A model generated the notes under the pieces. The model was not told the origin of the DNA, searched no databases, and saw nothing but the letters and a program-made list of their open reading frames with translations. A stretch of 64,000 nt of DNA, from contig NC_015185.1 of the NCBI RefSeq assembly GCF_000191045.1, positions 1 to 64,000 of the forward strand, written 5' to 3'. The position numbers were made by a program, and so were the translations under genes. This DNA comes from Desulfurobacterium thermolithotrophum DSM 11699 (GTDB taxonomy: Bacteria > Aquificota > Aquificia > Desulfurobacteriales > Desulfurobacteriaceae). Below, piece after piece: positions 17,111 through 25,989 of the stretch (position 1 is the stretch's first letter; each line of letters opens with the position of its first letter).

Positions 17111-18400
17111 TTACCAAATTTCATGACGAGGAATGGTTTCGTCTCTTTGAGGTCCTGTTGATACTACTGGAATTTCAACTTCAAGGTAGTCTTCGATGAA
17201 CTTTAAAAAGTTTTGAGTTTCTTTCGGTAAATCTTCAAATCTTTTAATGTGAGTAGTTTTACTTTTCCAGCCTGGGAGAGTTTCGTATACAGGTTTAACT
17301 TCTGATAGTTCTTTTGCTGTTGATGGGAAGTAGTCAATTATTTCACCGTTTAGTTCATAACCAATACACACCTTTATTTCGTCAAAGGCATCAAGAACAT
17401 CAAGTTTTGTAATTATTAGACCGTCAAGGTCATTTACCATCTTTGAAAACTTTAACGCAAAAAGGTCAAGCCAACCGCATCTTCTTGGTCTTCCTGTTGT
17501 AGAACCGTACTCGTGTCCTCTTGCTCTTAAGAGTTCTCCAACGTTATTTTTAAGTTCAGTTGGGAATGGTCCTCCACCAACTCTTGTAGTATAAGCCTTT
17601 GCAATTCCATAAATCTTTTCAATTTTCTTAGGACTTATTCCTGTACCGGTAGTAACACCAAGAGCAGATGAGTTAGAAGATGTTACATATGGGTAAGTTC
17701 CGACATCTATATCAAGAAGTGTTGCCTGAGCTCCTTCAAAGAGAACTTTCTTTCCTGTATCTATTGCTTGGTTAAGAAGAGAAACTGTATCAGCGACAAA
17801 CGGATTTATTTTTTCGTAAACTCTCATCGTATGAGAATAAACTTCGTCAAAGTCAAAACTTACATCATAGTTATAAACGTGTTTTAGAATAAGTTCCTTT
17901 TCTCTTATGTTCCACTTTAGTTTTTCTTTAAAAGTTTCTTCATCTCTTAAATCTGCAATTCTTATTCCAATTCTTCCAGCTTTATCCCTATATGCAGGAC
18001 CAATACCTTTTAAAGTTGTTCCAATAGAACCATTACCTTTTAGTTTTTCAGAAGCTGCATCAAGCTCTTTGTGATATGGAAGGATTAGATGAGCTCTTTC
18101 GCTGACAAAAATTCTTTCTTCAACAGACATTCCTATTTTCTTTATAAATTCTATTTCATTTAAAAGTCCTTCAAGATCTATAACCATTCCATTTCCGAGA
18201 ATGCACTTTTTTTCATCGTGAAGAATTCCGGATGGAAGAAGGTGAAGAATATACTTTGTTCCATCAATTACTACAGTATGACCTGCATTGTTTCCTCCTT
18301 GAAATCTCACAATGTAATCTGCTTTTTCGGATAAAATATCCACGATTTTTCCTTTTCCTTCGTCTCCCCATTGGGTTCCAACAATTGCAATTGTAGACAT
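17111..18400 (-). CDS. purA: Adenylosuccinate synthetase
   Basis: PurA joins IMP and aspartate with GTP to make adenylosuccinate, the first AMP-specific step. The 429-residue protein begins with IVGTQWGDEGKGKIVD, the GTP-binding loop, and has GGNNAGHTVV near residue 36, GIGPAYRDKAGR near 130, and TGRPRRCGWLDL near 297. The length is normal. The ATG follows AGGAGG. It is last in the minus-strand order thrC, hisZ, purA, next to a shared terminator. GuaA, the other branch from IMP, is at 60 kb. Confidence 0.97.
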   Translation of the reverse strand: MSTIAIVGTQWGDEGKGKIVDILSEKADYIVRFQGGNNAGHTVVIDGTKYILHLLPSGILHDEKKCILGNGMVIDLEGLLNEIEFIKKIGMSVEERIFVSERAHLILPYHKELDAASEKLKGNGSIGTTLKGIGPAYRDKAGRIGIRIADLRDEETFKEKLKWNIREKELILKHVYNYDVSFDFDEVYSHTMRVYEKINPFVADTVSLLNQAIDTGKKVLFEGAQATLLDIDVGTYPYVTSSNSSALGVTTGTGISPKKIEKIYGIAKAYTTRVGGGPFPTELKNNVGELLRARGHEYGSTTGRPRRCGWLDLFALKFSKMVNDLDGLIITKLDVLDAFDEIKVCIGYELNGEIIDYFPSTAKELSEVKPVYETLPGWKSKTTHIKRFEDLPKETQNFLKFIEDYLEVEIPVVSTGPQRDETIPRHEIW

Positions 18401-18418
18401 TAAGCTGCCTCCTATTAA

Positions 18419-19687
18419 TTAAATTTTTTCGAGAGCTGCTGCTTTTACTATCTCTTCAGCTTTTGGTACATATGCATATTGATACGTTTTTTTATTAGAG
18501 AGAAATAGTGTACATTTATGCTCATCGTTTTCTCTGTTTAGAACTATTACGTTTTTAAATCCTTTCTTGAAAGCTATTTCTAACGAACTTTTAAGATCCC
18601 TTTTAACTATATCCCTTGCTACTTTATAGCCGAGTTTTCTTAAAGCTTTTGCAAGTTCATAAGCTCTATGAAGTTCTTTTTCTAAATCTATTATGTAAAA
18701 GTCGCCTGAGTCTTCAACTTTAAGAAGTCCTTTTTTTTCAAGGAGCTCTTGAAGTGCATCAACGTTAAGAGCTACTCCCGTTGCTGGAAGATTTCTACCA
18801 AACTTTTTCATAAGTCCATCGTATCTTCCACCACTTCCAAGAGAAAATCCATACAGAGGATGAAATACTTCAAAGGTAATTCCTTTGTGATATTCCATTC
18901 CTCTTTTTTCTGAAAGATCAAAAATAACTTTTTTCTCAAAACCATAACTTTTGAGAATTGCAAACATTTCCTTTAGTCTTTTAAGAGCAGCTCTAGACTT
19001 ACTGTTTTCAAAAAGCTGATAAGCACTATCTAAAACCTCTTCTCTGCCGTAAAGCTCAAGGAGTTTTTCAATCTTTATTCTTGTATCTTTACTTATCTTT
19101 CTCTCTTCTAAGAAAATCTCAATTCCTGATAAATCTTTGTGACTAAGGAGCTTTAAAAACTCTTCTCTATCTGGGATCTTAAGTTCTTCAAGAGCTCCTT
19201 CTAAAAATTCGGAATTTCCGATATCTATTTGGAAAGAAGAAAGTCCCAACTTTTCAAGTATGTTAACAACAACAGACACTACCTCTGCATCAGCTTCAAC
19301 TTCCGAAACACCTATTACTTCAAATCCGAACTGAAAAATTTCTCTATCTTTTCCAGCATCTCTAAAGATTTTTCCCTTATAGAAGAAGCGAAAAGGAGGG
19401 TCGTCGTCTTTAAAAGAAGAAGCCACTATTTTTGCTACTTGAGGAGTAAAGTCTGGCCTTATAGCCATTAGTTTTCCGGTAAACCTGTCAACGAGTTTAA
19501 ACGAAAATTCCTCCAAATTTTCGTCAACTATTTTAAAAGTTGAAAGGTATTCAATCGTAGGAGGAGACAGAAGTCTATATCCCCACAATGAAAGAACTTC
19601 TTCCATTATTTTTAGGATTCTTTCCCTCTTTTCTGCTTCTTCTGGAAGAAATGTTTTAAATCCTTTTGGTATTTCTGTCGGTCTCAT
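18419..19687 (-). CDS. hisZ: ATP phosphoribosyltransferase regulatory subunit
   Basis: HisZ is a histidyl-tRNA synthetase-like protein that pairs with short HisG to form the first enzyme of histidine synthesis and passes on feedback by histidine. The 422-residue protein has the class II fold (GYRLLSPPTIEY near residue 36, AIRPDFTPQVAKIVAS near 74, FRFFYKGKIFRDAG near 98) and a late GSGGRYDGLMKKFG. The early PDFTPQ segment is typical of HisZ, where true HisRS has different class II motif residues and an anticodon-binding C-terminus. It starts two bases after the thrC stop. HisG is not in the window, but hisA is at 23.8 kb. Confusion with hisS remains a small risk. Confidence 0.85.
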   Translation of the reverse strand: MRPTEIPKGFKTFLPEEAEKRERILKIMEEVLSLWGYRLLSPPTIEYLSTFKIVDENLEEFSFKLVDRFTGKLMAIRPDFTPQVAKIVASSFKDDDPPFRFFYKGKIFRDAGKDREIFQFGFEVIGVSEVEADAEVVSVVVNILEKLGLSSFQIDIGNSEFLEGALEELKIPDREEFLKLLSHKDLSGIEIFLEERKISKDTRIKIEKLLELYGREEVLDSAYQLFENSKSRAALKRLKEMFAILKSYGFEKKVIFDLSEKRGMEYHKGITFEVFHPLYGFSLGSGGRYDGLMKKFGRNLPATGVALNVDALQELLEKKGLLKVEDSGDFYIIDLEKELHRAYELAKALRKLGYKVARDIVKRDLKSSLEIAFKKGFKNVIVLNRENDEHKCTLFLSNKKTYQYAYVPKAEEIVKAAALEKI

Positions 19688-19689
19688 CC

Positions 19690-20751
19690 TTAAAATCCTA
19701 AGTGTTTTACTATTTCGTTTTTATCAGCTGGAAGTGTAACTGGTTTTACTCCCATAGATATTGCTGTATCTGGGTCTTTGAGTCCATGTCCGGTAAGTGT
19801 ACAGACAATTACATCTCCTTTTTCAAACATATCTTTTTCTCTTACCGATTTTATAACTCCTGCGATTGAAGCAGCAGATGCTGGTTCGCAGAATATTCCT
19901 TCTGTTCTTGCAACGAGCCTGTAAGCTTCAAGTATTTCCTCGTCTGTGACCATATCTATAAATCCTTTAGATTCTTTGGCTGCGTTTACTGCTCCTTCCC
20001 AGCTTGCAGGATTTCCAATTCTAATTGCTGTTGCAATTGTTTCGGGATTTTTTACTGGATGACCTAAGACTATGGGAGCAGCTCCAGCAGCTTGCCATCC
20101 ACACATCTTTGGTTTAGAGTCAATTTTTCCAACCTCAAAGTATTCTTTGTACCCCATCCAGTAAGCTGTGATGTTTCCAGCGTTTCCAACAGGGATAAAG
20201 TGGTAATCTGGAGCTCTTCCAAGCTGCTCGCAGATTTCAAATGCAGCCGTTTTCTGTCCCTGAAGTCTGTACGGATTTATTGAGTTAACAATTGTAATAG
20301 GGTATTCAGCTCCAATCTTCCTAACTATTTCAAGGGCCTCGTCAAAGTTTCCTTTTATCTGAACAACCTCGGCACCATACATTACAGCCTGAGAGAGTTT
20401 GCCAAGTGCAATTTTCCCTTCAGGAATAAGAACAACTGCTTTGAGTCCAGCTTTTGCAGCATAAGCTGCAGCAGATGCTGAGGTGTTCCCGGTAGAGGCA
20501 CATATGACAGCCTTTGCTCCTTCTTCAACAGCCTTTGAGACGGCCATTGTCATTCCTCTATCCTTAAAAGAGCCCGTAGGGTTGAGACCTTCAAACTTAA
20601 GATAAAGTTTTATTCCAGGTTTTATCTCTTTTGCTAAGTTGTTAGCCTCTATTAAAGGGGTATTTCCTTCAAGTAGTGTTACTACTGGTGTCTTATCTGT
20701 AACTGGTAGAAACTCCCTAAATTCTTCTATTACTCCTTTCCATCTTTTCAT
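19690..20751 (-). CDS. thrC: Threonine synthase
   Basis: ThrC is a PLP enzyme that converts O-phosphohomoserine to threonine. The 353 residues fit the shorter (plant/thermophile-like) class. The PLP lysine is in [16 protein letters not shown] near residue 62, [19 protein letters not shown] follows near 87, and [15 protein letters not shown] near 190 is the phosphate-binding loop. The [15 protein letters not shown] segment near 287 is typical. It is first in the minus-strand thrC-hisZ-purA unit and is divergent from dapA, so two branches of aspartate-family amino acid synthesis start from one intergenic region. Confidence 0.95.
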   Translation of the reverse strand: MKRWKGVIEEFREFLPVTDKTPVVTLLEGNTPLIEANNLAKEIKPGIKLYLKFEGLNPTGSFKDRGMTMAVSKAVEEGAKAVICASTGNTSASAAAYAAKAGLKAVVLIPEGKIALGKLSQAVMYGAEVVQIKGNFDEALEIVRKIGAEYPITIVNSINPYRLQGQKTAAFEICEQLGRAPDYHFIPVGNAGNITAYWMGYKEYFEVGKIDSKPKMCGWQAAGAAPIVLGHPVKNPETIATAIRIGNPASWEGAVNAAKESKGFIDMVTDEEILEAYRLVARTEGIFCEPASAASIAGVIKSVREKDMFEKGDVIVCTLTGHGLKDPDTAISMGVKPVTLPADKNEIVKHLGF

Positions 20752-20828
20752 TTAAAACCTCCAAAAAAACGCTATAGAAATTAAGTTAAAATAACACAAA
20801 GAATTATATTTATTTTAAGTTTATTTGA

Positions 20829-20842
20829 CCAAATTAATTTGG
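20829..20842. promoter_or_regulatory. Perfect palindrome over the dapA ribosome-binding site
   Basis: CCAAATTAATTTGG is a perfect 14-base inverted repeat. Its last two bases are the first GG of the GGAGG ribosome-binding site for dapA. It could be an operator, or in RNA a short hairpin that hides the site. No regulator can be named. Confidence 0.4.
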
Positions 20843-20849
20843 AGGTAGC

Positions 20850-21722
20850 ATGTTTGAAGGTATATACGCTGCTATTCCAACGCCGTTTAAAAATGGAAAA
20901 GTAGATGAAGGAGCTCTTATAAGACATATTGAGTTTCTCATAGAAAACGGCGTTGATGGAATAGTTCCATGTGGAACGACAGGCGAAAGTGCAACTCTTT
21001 CTTACAAAGAACATGAAGAAGTAATAGCTTTAGCAGTTGAACGGTGTAAAGGAAAAATAAAAGTAATTGCTGGAACAGGTTCAAACTCTACGGAAGAAGC
21101 TATAGAACTTACAAAGTTTGCTGAAAAAGTAGGAGCAGATGGAGCTCTCCTTATAACTCCTTACTACAACAAGCCAAATCAGGAAGGACTTTACCTCCAC
21201 TTCAAAGCTGTTGCTGAAGCTGTGAGTATTCCAATTGTTCTTTACAATGTTCCAGGAAGAACCGGTGTTAACATGCTTCCTGGAACAGTTGCAAGACTTT
21301 CTGAAATTGACAACATAGTTGCAATTAAGGAAGCAACGGGAAATCCAAATGTAGCTACAGAAATTATTGAACTGTGTGGCAATAAAATGACCGTTATTTC
21401 TGGAGATGACCTTACGTTTCTTCCGTTGCTTTCTGTTGGGGCAAAAGGAATTATTTCAGTAACTGCTAACATTGTTCCTGCTAAGATGGTTAAGATGTAC
21501 AAAAGTTTTGTTGAGGGAGATATTGAAAAAGCTATGAAGCTTCATTTCGAACTTTATCCATTGTCAAAAGTTTTATTCGTAGATACTAATCCTATTCCTG
21601 TAAAAACTGCTCTTAACTTTATGGGAAGAATGGAAAAAGAGTTTAGACTACCTCTATGTCCAACAACTTGTGAAAATGAAGAAAAAATAAAGGCTGTATT
21701 AACCAAATTGGGAGTTCTATAA
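20850..21722 (+). CDS. dapA: 4-hydroxy-tetrahydrodipicolinate synthase
   Basis: DapA condenses pyruvate with aspartate semialdehyde, the branch point to lysine and diaminopimelate. The 290 residues form a TIM barrel with the family motifs: GTTGESATLSYKEH near residue 43, ITPYYNKPNQEGLYLHFKA near 103, LYNVPGRTGVNM near 131, and the Schiff-base lysine in VAIKEATGNP near 160. The ATG has a GGAGG site. Its stop shares a base with the next ATG, that of the globin fusion, and dapB follows that gene. Confidence 0.97.
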   Translation: MFEGIYAAIPTPFKNGKVDEGALIRHIEFLIENGVDGIVPCGTTGESATLSYKEHEEVIALAVERCKGKIKVIAGTGSNSTEEAIELTKFAEKVGADGALLITPYYNKPNQEGLYLHFKAVAEAVSIPIVLYNVPGRTGVNMLPGTVARLSEIDNIVAIKEATGNPNVATEIIELCGNKMTVISGDDLTFLPLLSVGAKGIISVTANIVPAKMVKMYKSFVEGDIEKAMKLHFELYPLSKVLFVDTNPIPVKTALNFMGRMEKEFRLPLCPTTCENEEKIKAVLTKLGVL

Positions 21723-22750
21723 TGGCATTTACCGTAAACTACAGGGATCTTGAGAAGCTCTTTCATTACTTTGAGATAAGGGAAAAAGATGCGAAAAATA
21801 TGCAGTTCCTTGGGAAGATTCTTCTACCCTACGAAGAGGAGTTCGCAGAGGCTTTCTACAACAACCTGATGAAATTTGAGGATATAAAAGAATATCTTCC
21901 AGAAAGCAAATTAGAGAAGCTTAAAAAGACTATAAGAATTTGGTACAGAAAACTTTTTTCTGGGAAATACGATTCTGAATATCTCCTTTATCTTCTTCGA
22001 GTTGCAAAAGCTCATGTCGAGGAAGGAATTCCTCCCCACTATATCATTGTAGCAATGAATTTCGTTGGTAGATTTTGTACCAGGAGAGTTGCAAAATATT
22101 TTTCAGAAAGGGCACATCAGTTCTTTAATAAGAAGTATGAAGATGAGAAAAATGAAATTTGTGATTCTTCACAAAGGGAAATCATAAAAGATTTCATTCT
22201 TGATGAAGTATTTGAAAGAATGGAAGATCTAAATAGATCTTTAAGAAAATTTCTAGCGCTTAATGAAGATGTTCTTGTCTCTTACTATGTAGATTCTGAA
22301 CTAAGAACGTTTATAAATGCAAGTAAAATAGAAAGATTTATCATTTCTTTTAGTAAAAAATTTGCAATATTTATGGATATTGCAATACTTTTGGGGCTTA
22401 TGTTTCTTGCTATCTTTGTTATTGGTCTTTTCGGCATGGATATATCCCACATATTCCATGGAGATCTTGCTCACGGACTCATTGCTGCGCTTGGTGATTT
22501 ACTGATTCTTTGGACAGTTCTTGAACTCCTCAATAGTGAAATTAAGTTCATGCTTGGTGGGGAGCTCGCAGTTAGTGCATTTGTTAGTGTTGCTCTTGCA
22601 GCAACCATCAGGGAAGCCTTGGTTGTTTCACTTGAGCACGATAAACCGATAGAGTTTAAGCTGGGGATAGGAGCTTTAATTCTTATTCTTGGTATTGTTT
22701 TTGGAATCGTTAAGTGGTTTGAGCTGAAAAAACAAAGAAGAAGAGGTTAA
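21722..22750 (+). CDS. Protoglobin-like sensor fused to a PsiE-like membrane domain
   Basis: The 342-residue protein has two parts. Residues about 1-175 read as a protoglobin or globin-coupled-sensor domain, with the usual WYRKLFSGKYDSEYL then RVAKAHVEEGIPPHYIIV; His98 is the likely haem ligand. Residues about 210-335 hold four hydrophobic helices and resemble the PsiE family, seen in LWTVLELLNSEIKFMLGG and SVALAATIREALVV. The first part would sense O2, NO or CO in the cytoplasm and signal to, or anchor at, the membrane. No kinase, receptor or GGDEF output is attached. It lies between dapA and dapB with tight junctions (one shared base, then three bases). The link to lysine synthesis is unclear. 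The domain calls come from motifs alone. Confidence 0.72.
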   Translation: MAFTVNYRDLEKLFHYFEIREKDAKNMQFLGKILLPYEEEFAEAFYNNLMKFEDIKEYLPESKLEKLKKTIRIWYRKLFSGKYDSEYLLYLLRVAKAHVEEGIPPHYIIVAMNFVGRFCTRRVAKYFSERAHQFFNKKYEDEKNEICDSSQREIIKDFILDEVFERMEDLNRSLRKFLALNEDVLVSYYVDSELRTFINASKIERFIISFSKKFAIFMDIAILLGLMFLAIFVIGLFGMDISHIFHGDLAHGLIAALGDLLILWTVLELLNSEIKFMLGGELAVSAFVSVALAATIREALVVSLEHDKPIEFKLGIGALILILGIVFGIVKWFELKKQRRRG

Positions 22751-22753
22751 GAG

Positions 22754-23536
22754 ATGGTAAAAGTAGCTGTAGCTGGTGCTAAAGGAAGGATGGGAAATTT
22801 GATAGCAGACTTGGTTCTTCAAGATAGAGATTTAAAGCTTGTAGGAGTTACAGAAAGACCAGATTCAGATGTTATTGGTGGAGAGTTTTCTGAGGGCGTT
22901 AATTTCTATGCTTCGCTAAGGGATATTCCAGAGAAGCCTGATGTTGTAATTGATTTTACGGTTCCAGAGGCTACTTTGAGACTTTTAGACGAAGCAAAAG
23001 AAATCGGAGCTGCTCTTGTTATAGGGACTACAGGTTTTACAGATGAAGAGAAAAGGAAAATAGAAGGAACTGCAAAATCTGTTCCTGTTGTTTTCTCTCC
23101 TAACATGAGTCTTGGTGTAAACCTTCTTTTTAAATTGGTTGCTGAAGTAACAAAAGCCTTAAAGGATAAAGGTTACGATATAGAGATATTCGAAATTCAC
23201 CACAGGTTCAAAAAAGATGCTCCTTCTGGAACTGCAATGAGGCTTGCTGAGATAATTGCTGAGAATCTTGGGAAGGATTTAGATGAGATAGGGGTCTATG
23301 GCAGAAGGGGAATTGTTGGAGAGAGAAAGCCGGATGAGCTTGGGGTCTTAGCTGCAAGAATGGGAGATGTTGTTGGAGACCACACAGTGTTTTTTGCAAC
23401 ACTTGGGGAGAGATTGGAACTTACCCATAGAGCTACAAGCCGTGAGACATTTGCAAGAGGTGCAGTAGTTGCTGCAAAGTGGGTAGCTGGAAGAGAAGCA
23501 GGGCTCTATACGATGTTTGATGTTTTGGGGATTTGA
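22754..23536 (+). CDS. dapB: 4-hydroxy-tetrahydrodipicolinate reductase
   Basis: DapB reduces the DapA product with NAD(P)H on the way to diaminopimelate and lysine. The 260-residue protein has the nucleotide-binding VAVAGAKGRMGNLI at the start, VVIGTTGFTDEEK near residue 83, and the catalytic segment IEIFEIHHRFKKDAPSGTAMRLAE near 143-165. GDHTVFFATLGERLELTHRA is the typical late motif. It follows the globin fusion by three bases, and its stop shares a base with the ATG of a 23-codon ORF. Confidence 0.97.
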   Translation: MVKVAVAGAKGRMGNLIADLVLQDRDLKLVGVTERPDSDVIGGEFSEGVNFYASLRDIPEKPDVVIDFTVPEATLRLLDEAKEIGAALVIGTTGFTDEEKRKIEGTAKSVPVVFSPNMSLGVNLLFKLVAEVTKALKDKGYDIEIFEIHHRFKKDAPSGTAMRLAEIIAENLGKDLDEIGVYGRRGIVGERKPDELGVLAARMGDVVGDHTVFFATLGERLELTHRATSRETFARGAVVAAKWVAGREAGLYTMFDVLGI

Positions 23537-23607
23537 TGAAAGAGGCACTGAAGGAAGAAATTGGTGTTTGGAAAGAGAATTTAAGAGAAAAATTTCAAAG
23601 TTGTTAA
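23536..23607 (+). CDS. Possible 23-residue peptide after dapB
   Basis: An ATG that overlaps the dapB stop opens a 23-codon frame with a charged, helix-prone product (MKEALKEEIGVWKENL and on to REKFQSC). There is no clear separate ribosome-binding site, but coupling to dapB would serve. The length allows chance; listed because of the ATGA junction. Confidence 0.25.
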   Translation: MKEALKEEIGVWKENLREKFQSC

Positions 23608-23628
23608 AGCTATTAAGAGAGGTTGAAA

Positions 23629-23715
23629 ATGGTTGAAATTCTTTTTGTCTTATTCTTGATGTCGATAATCCTTGGACTGTTTCTTTATATGCTTAAAACG
23701 AGCCCTACTAAATGA
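23629..23715 (+). CDS. Small single-helix membrane protein (28 residues)
   Basis: A 28-codon frame with an AGAGAGG site eight bases before its ATG. Residues 2-22 are a single hydrophobic helix (VEILFVLFLMSIILGLFLYM), followed by a short polar, positively charged end LKTSPTK. This is the form of a real small membrane protein with its C-terminus inside. It superficially recalls the helix of CcoS-type proteins but lacks their tail. It lies between dapB and hisA. Confidence 0.45.
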   Translation: MVEILFVLFLMSIILGLFLYMLKTSPTK

Positions 23716-23814
23716 AAGAGGAAAAGAGGAAAGTTTAGCTCTAAAACCGAAAAGAACCTTAGGTATTGTCTAATGTTAGTTGAAAGTTGTACAATCTTTA
23801 GGGGGTCAAACCAG

Positions 23815-24537
23815 ATGTTCGAAGTCATTCCAGCAGTTGATATAAAAGGTGGAAAGTGTGTAAGGCTCTATCAGGGAAAAGCTGAAGAGGAGAAGGTCTA
23901 TTTTGAAAATCCTGTTGAAGTTGCAAAGAGGTGGGAAGCAGAAGGAGCTAAAAGGATTCATGTTGTTGACCTTGACGGAGCTTTTGAGGGAATTCCAAAA
24001 AACATTGCCATAGTTGAAGAGATTGTGAAAAGTGTTTGTGTTCCAGTTCAGTTTGGCGGTGGTGTCAGGACTATTGAAGCAGTTGATAGACTATTTGAGA
24101 TTGGGGTTGACAGAGTAATAGTTGGAACGGTTGCAGTGGAGAAGCCAGAACTCTTTGAGAAAATGGTTAAAAAATATCCAGGAAAGATCGTTCTTGGTAT
24201 AGATGCAAAAGGTGGAATGGTTACGACAAGAGGCTGGGTTGAAGTAACTGAAATACCTGCTGTAGAACTTGCCAAAAAATACGATGAAATGGATATATGG
24301 GGCTTTGTTTATACAGATATTTCAAGAGATGGAACTTTAACAAGTCCAAACTTTGAAGAGGTAGAGAAATTCTCAAATAATGTTAAAAAGCCTGTAATAG
24401 CCTCTGGTGGAGTTTCTAAGGTAGAAGATATCCTCAAACTCTCAAAGATTGAAAACGTTGCTGGAACAATAGTAGGTAAAGCTCTTTATGAAGGAAAAGT
24501 TTCTTTAAGAAAATGCCTTGAAAAGTTAAAAGTTTAA
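23815..24537 (+). CDS. hisA: Phosphoribosylformimino-5-aminoimidazole carboxamide ribotide isomerase
   Basis: HisA is the TIM-barrel isomerase of the fourth step of histidine synthesis. The 240 residues start FEVIPAVDIKGGKCVRLYQG with the first catalytic Asp, have RIHVVDLDGAFEG near residue 45, FGGGVRTIEAVDRL near 80, and the second Asp in YTDISRDGTLTSPNFE near 165. The frame is open back to 23773, but the ATG at 23815 behind AGGGGG gives the normal N-terminus. TTGTCT and TACAAT, 18 bases apart, lie upstream as a possible promoter. Other his genes are not beside it, so the pathway is scattered. Confidence 0.95.
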   Translation: MFEVIPAVDIKGGKCVRLYQGKAEEEKVYFENPVEVAKRWEAEGAKRIHVVDLDGAFEGIPKNIAIVEEIVKSVCVPVQFGGGVRTIEAVDRLFEIGVDRVIVGTVAVEKPELFEKMVKKYPGKIVLGIDAKGGMVTTRGWVEVTEIPAVELAKKYDEMDIWGFVYTDISRDGTLTSPNFEEVEKFSNNVKKPVIASGGVSKVEDILKLSKIENVAGTIVGKALYEGKVSLRKCLEKLKV

Positions 24538-24541
24538 TTTG

Positions 24542-24572
24542 CTCAGGACTTTGCAGTCCTGAGTTTTCTTTT
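24542..24572 (+). terminator. Rho-independent terminator after hisA
   Basis: CTCAGGACT and AGTCCTGAG form a perfect 9-base stem with a TTGC loop, followed by TTTTCTTTTTTT. Confidence 0.9.
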
Positions 24573-24578
24573 TTTCTT

Positions 24579-25469
24579 CTATTCACAAACTCTTTCTATC
24601 GCTCTTAATTTTGCACTTCTTGATGCTGGATTTTTCTTTATTTCTTCTTCTGTTGGTTCAACTGGTTTTTTTGTTATTACTTTAAATCCTTCAAGGTTTC
24701 TAAAAATATTTTTTACAAGCCTATCTTCTAAGGAATGGAATGTTATAACGACTATCCTACCGCTACAGGCAACATGGTTTGCAGCTTCTGGAATTCCTTC
24801 TTCTATTTCCTGAAATTCTCTGTTAACAAAAATCCTTATGGCTTGAAATGTCTTGATTGCTGGATGTTTTTTTCTTCCTGCCCAAAGTTTTTTTGGAATT
24901 ACCTCCTCAACGATTTTTGCAAGTTCTAAGGTTGTCTCAATCGGTTTGATTTTTCTCCTTCTAACAATTTCACGGGCGATTTTTCTGGCAAACTTTTCTT
25001 CTCCGTACTTGAATATGATGTCGGCAAGCTCTTTTTCTGAAAGCTTATTAACTACATCTCTTGCAGTTAACTTCTGTCTTCTGTCCATTCTCATATCAAG
25101 AGGCTGCTCTTCCCAAACTGTAAAACCTCTGTTTCCCCTTAGGTGAAAGTGGGAAACTCCAAGGTCAAACAAAACTCCATTTACTTCTTTTATTCCTTCA
25201 GCTTCTAAGACTTCTCCAATTTGGGAAAAGTTTGCGTGATAGATTGAAATCCTGTCTCCAAACCTTTCAAGCCTTTTCATTGCTCTTTCTATTGCTTCTT
25301 CGTCTCTGTCTATTGCAATAACTCTGTTTTCGGGATTTGCTTCAAGGATCGCTTCTGTATGGCCTCCTCCTCCCAATGTTGCATCAACGAATATCCTCGC
25401 GTCCTTTGCCTTAAGAAGTTCTATTGACTCCTTTAATAAAACAGGTGGGTGGTAAATCTCTTTTTCCAT
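24579..25469 (-). CDS. rsmH: 16S rRNA (cytosine-1402-N4)-methyltransferase
   Basis: RsmH methylates N4 of C1402 in the decoding centre of 16S rRNA. The 296 residues have YHPPVLLKESIELL at the start, the SAM-binding DATLGGGGHTEAIL near residue 33, LFDLGVSHFHL near 107, FGEEKFARKIA-type sequence near 170, and the late ITFHSLEDRLVKN near 235. The frame is open to 25607, but the ATG at 25469, six bases after AAGGAG, gives the normal start. The gene is alone and divergent from glnB. The mraZ-rsmH-ftsL order of other bacteria is absent. Confidence 0.96.
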   Translation of the reverse strand: MEKEIYHPPVLLKESIELLKAKDARIFVDATLGGGGHTEAILEANPENRVIAIDRDEEAIERAMKRLERFGDRISIYHANFSQIGEVLEAEGIKEVNGVLFDLGVSHFHLRGNRGFTVWEEQPLDMRMDRRQKLTARDVVNKLSEKELADIIFKYGEEKFARKIAREIVRRRKIKPIETTLELAKIVEEVIPKKLWAGRKKHPAIKTFQAIRIFVNREFQEIEEGIPEAANHVACSGRIVVITFHSLEDRLVKNIFRNLEGFKVITKKPVEPTEEEIKKNPASRSAKLRAIERVCE

Positions 25470-25487
25470 CGCTTCTCCTTTTTTGAT

Positions 25488-25504
25488 TGCATAAAAAAAG
25501 TGCA
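25488..25504. promoter_or_regulatory. NtrC-like enhancer site upstream of glnB
   Basis: TGCATAAAAAAAGTGCA has TGCA half-sites spaced as in the 17-base NtrC consensus (TGCAC-N7-GTGCA) and an A-rich centre. It lies about 75 bases upstream of the sigma-54 promoter, a normal enhancer distance. A further TGCA half-site is at 25532. Binding by an NtrC-type activator is inferred. Confidence 0.5.
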
Positions 25505-25576
25505 GTCTTGATGATAAATTTACAGCTTTTGTGCAGATAAAAGAAAAAATATTCTTTTTTCTTAAGTTTTCTAATT

Positions 25577-25592
25577 TGGCATGCTTGTTGCT
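25577..25592 (+). promoter_or_regulatory. Sigma-54 promoter for glnB-amtB
   Basis: TGGCATG, four bases, then TTGCT matches the -24/-12 consensus TGGCACG-N4-TTGCW with a single change. GG at 25578 and GC at 25590 keep the required 10-base gap. It is 35 bases upstream of the glnB start, in the position expected for nitrogen-regulated transcription. Confidence 0.85.
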
Positions 25593-25615
25593 AATTACTA
25601 AATACAAAAGCTTAA

Positions 25616-25966
<351 letters not shown>

Positions 25967-25989
25967 AAATAATCAAGGAGGTTTAAGCA

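Noticed and set aside
18419-19687. Histidyl-tRNA synthetase (hisS)
   Set aside because: The early class II segments are those of HisZ and no anticodon-binding domain is evident; kept as the main alternative.
23773-23814. hisA start at 23773
   Set aside because: The family N-terminus and an AGGGGG site support 23815.
25470-25607. Longer rsmH start
   Set aside because: The extra 46 residues do not belong to the family, and they cover the sigma-54 promoter region on the other strand.
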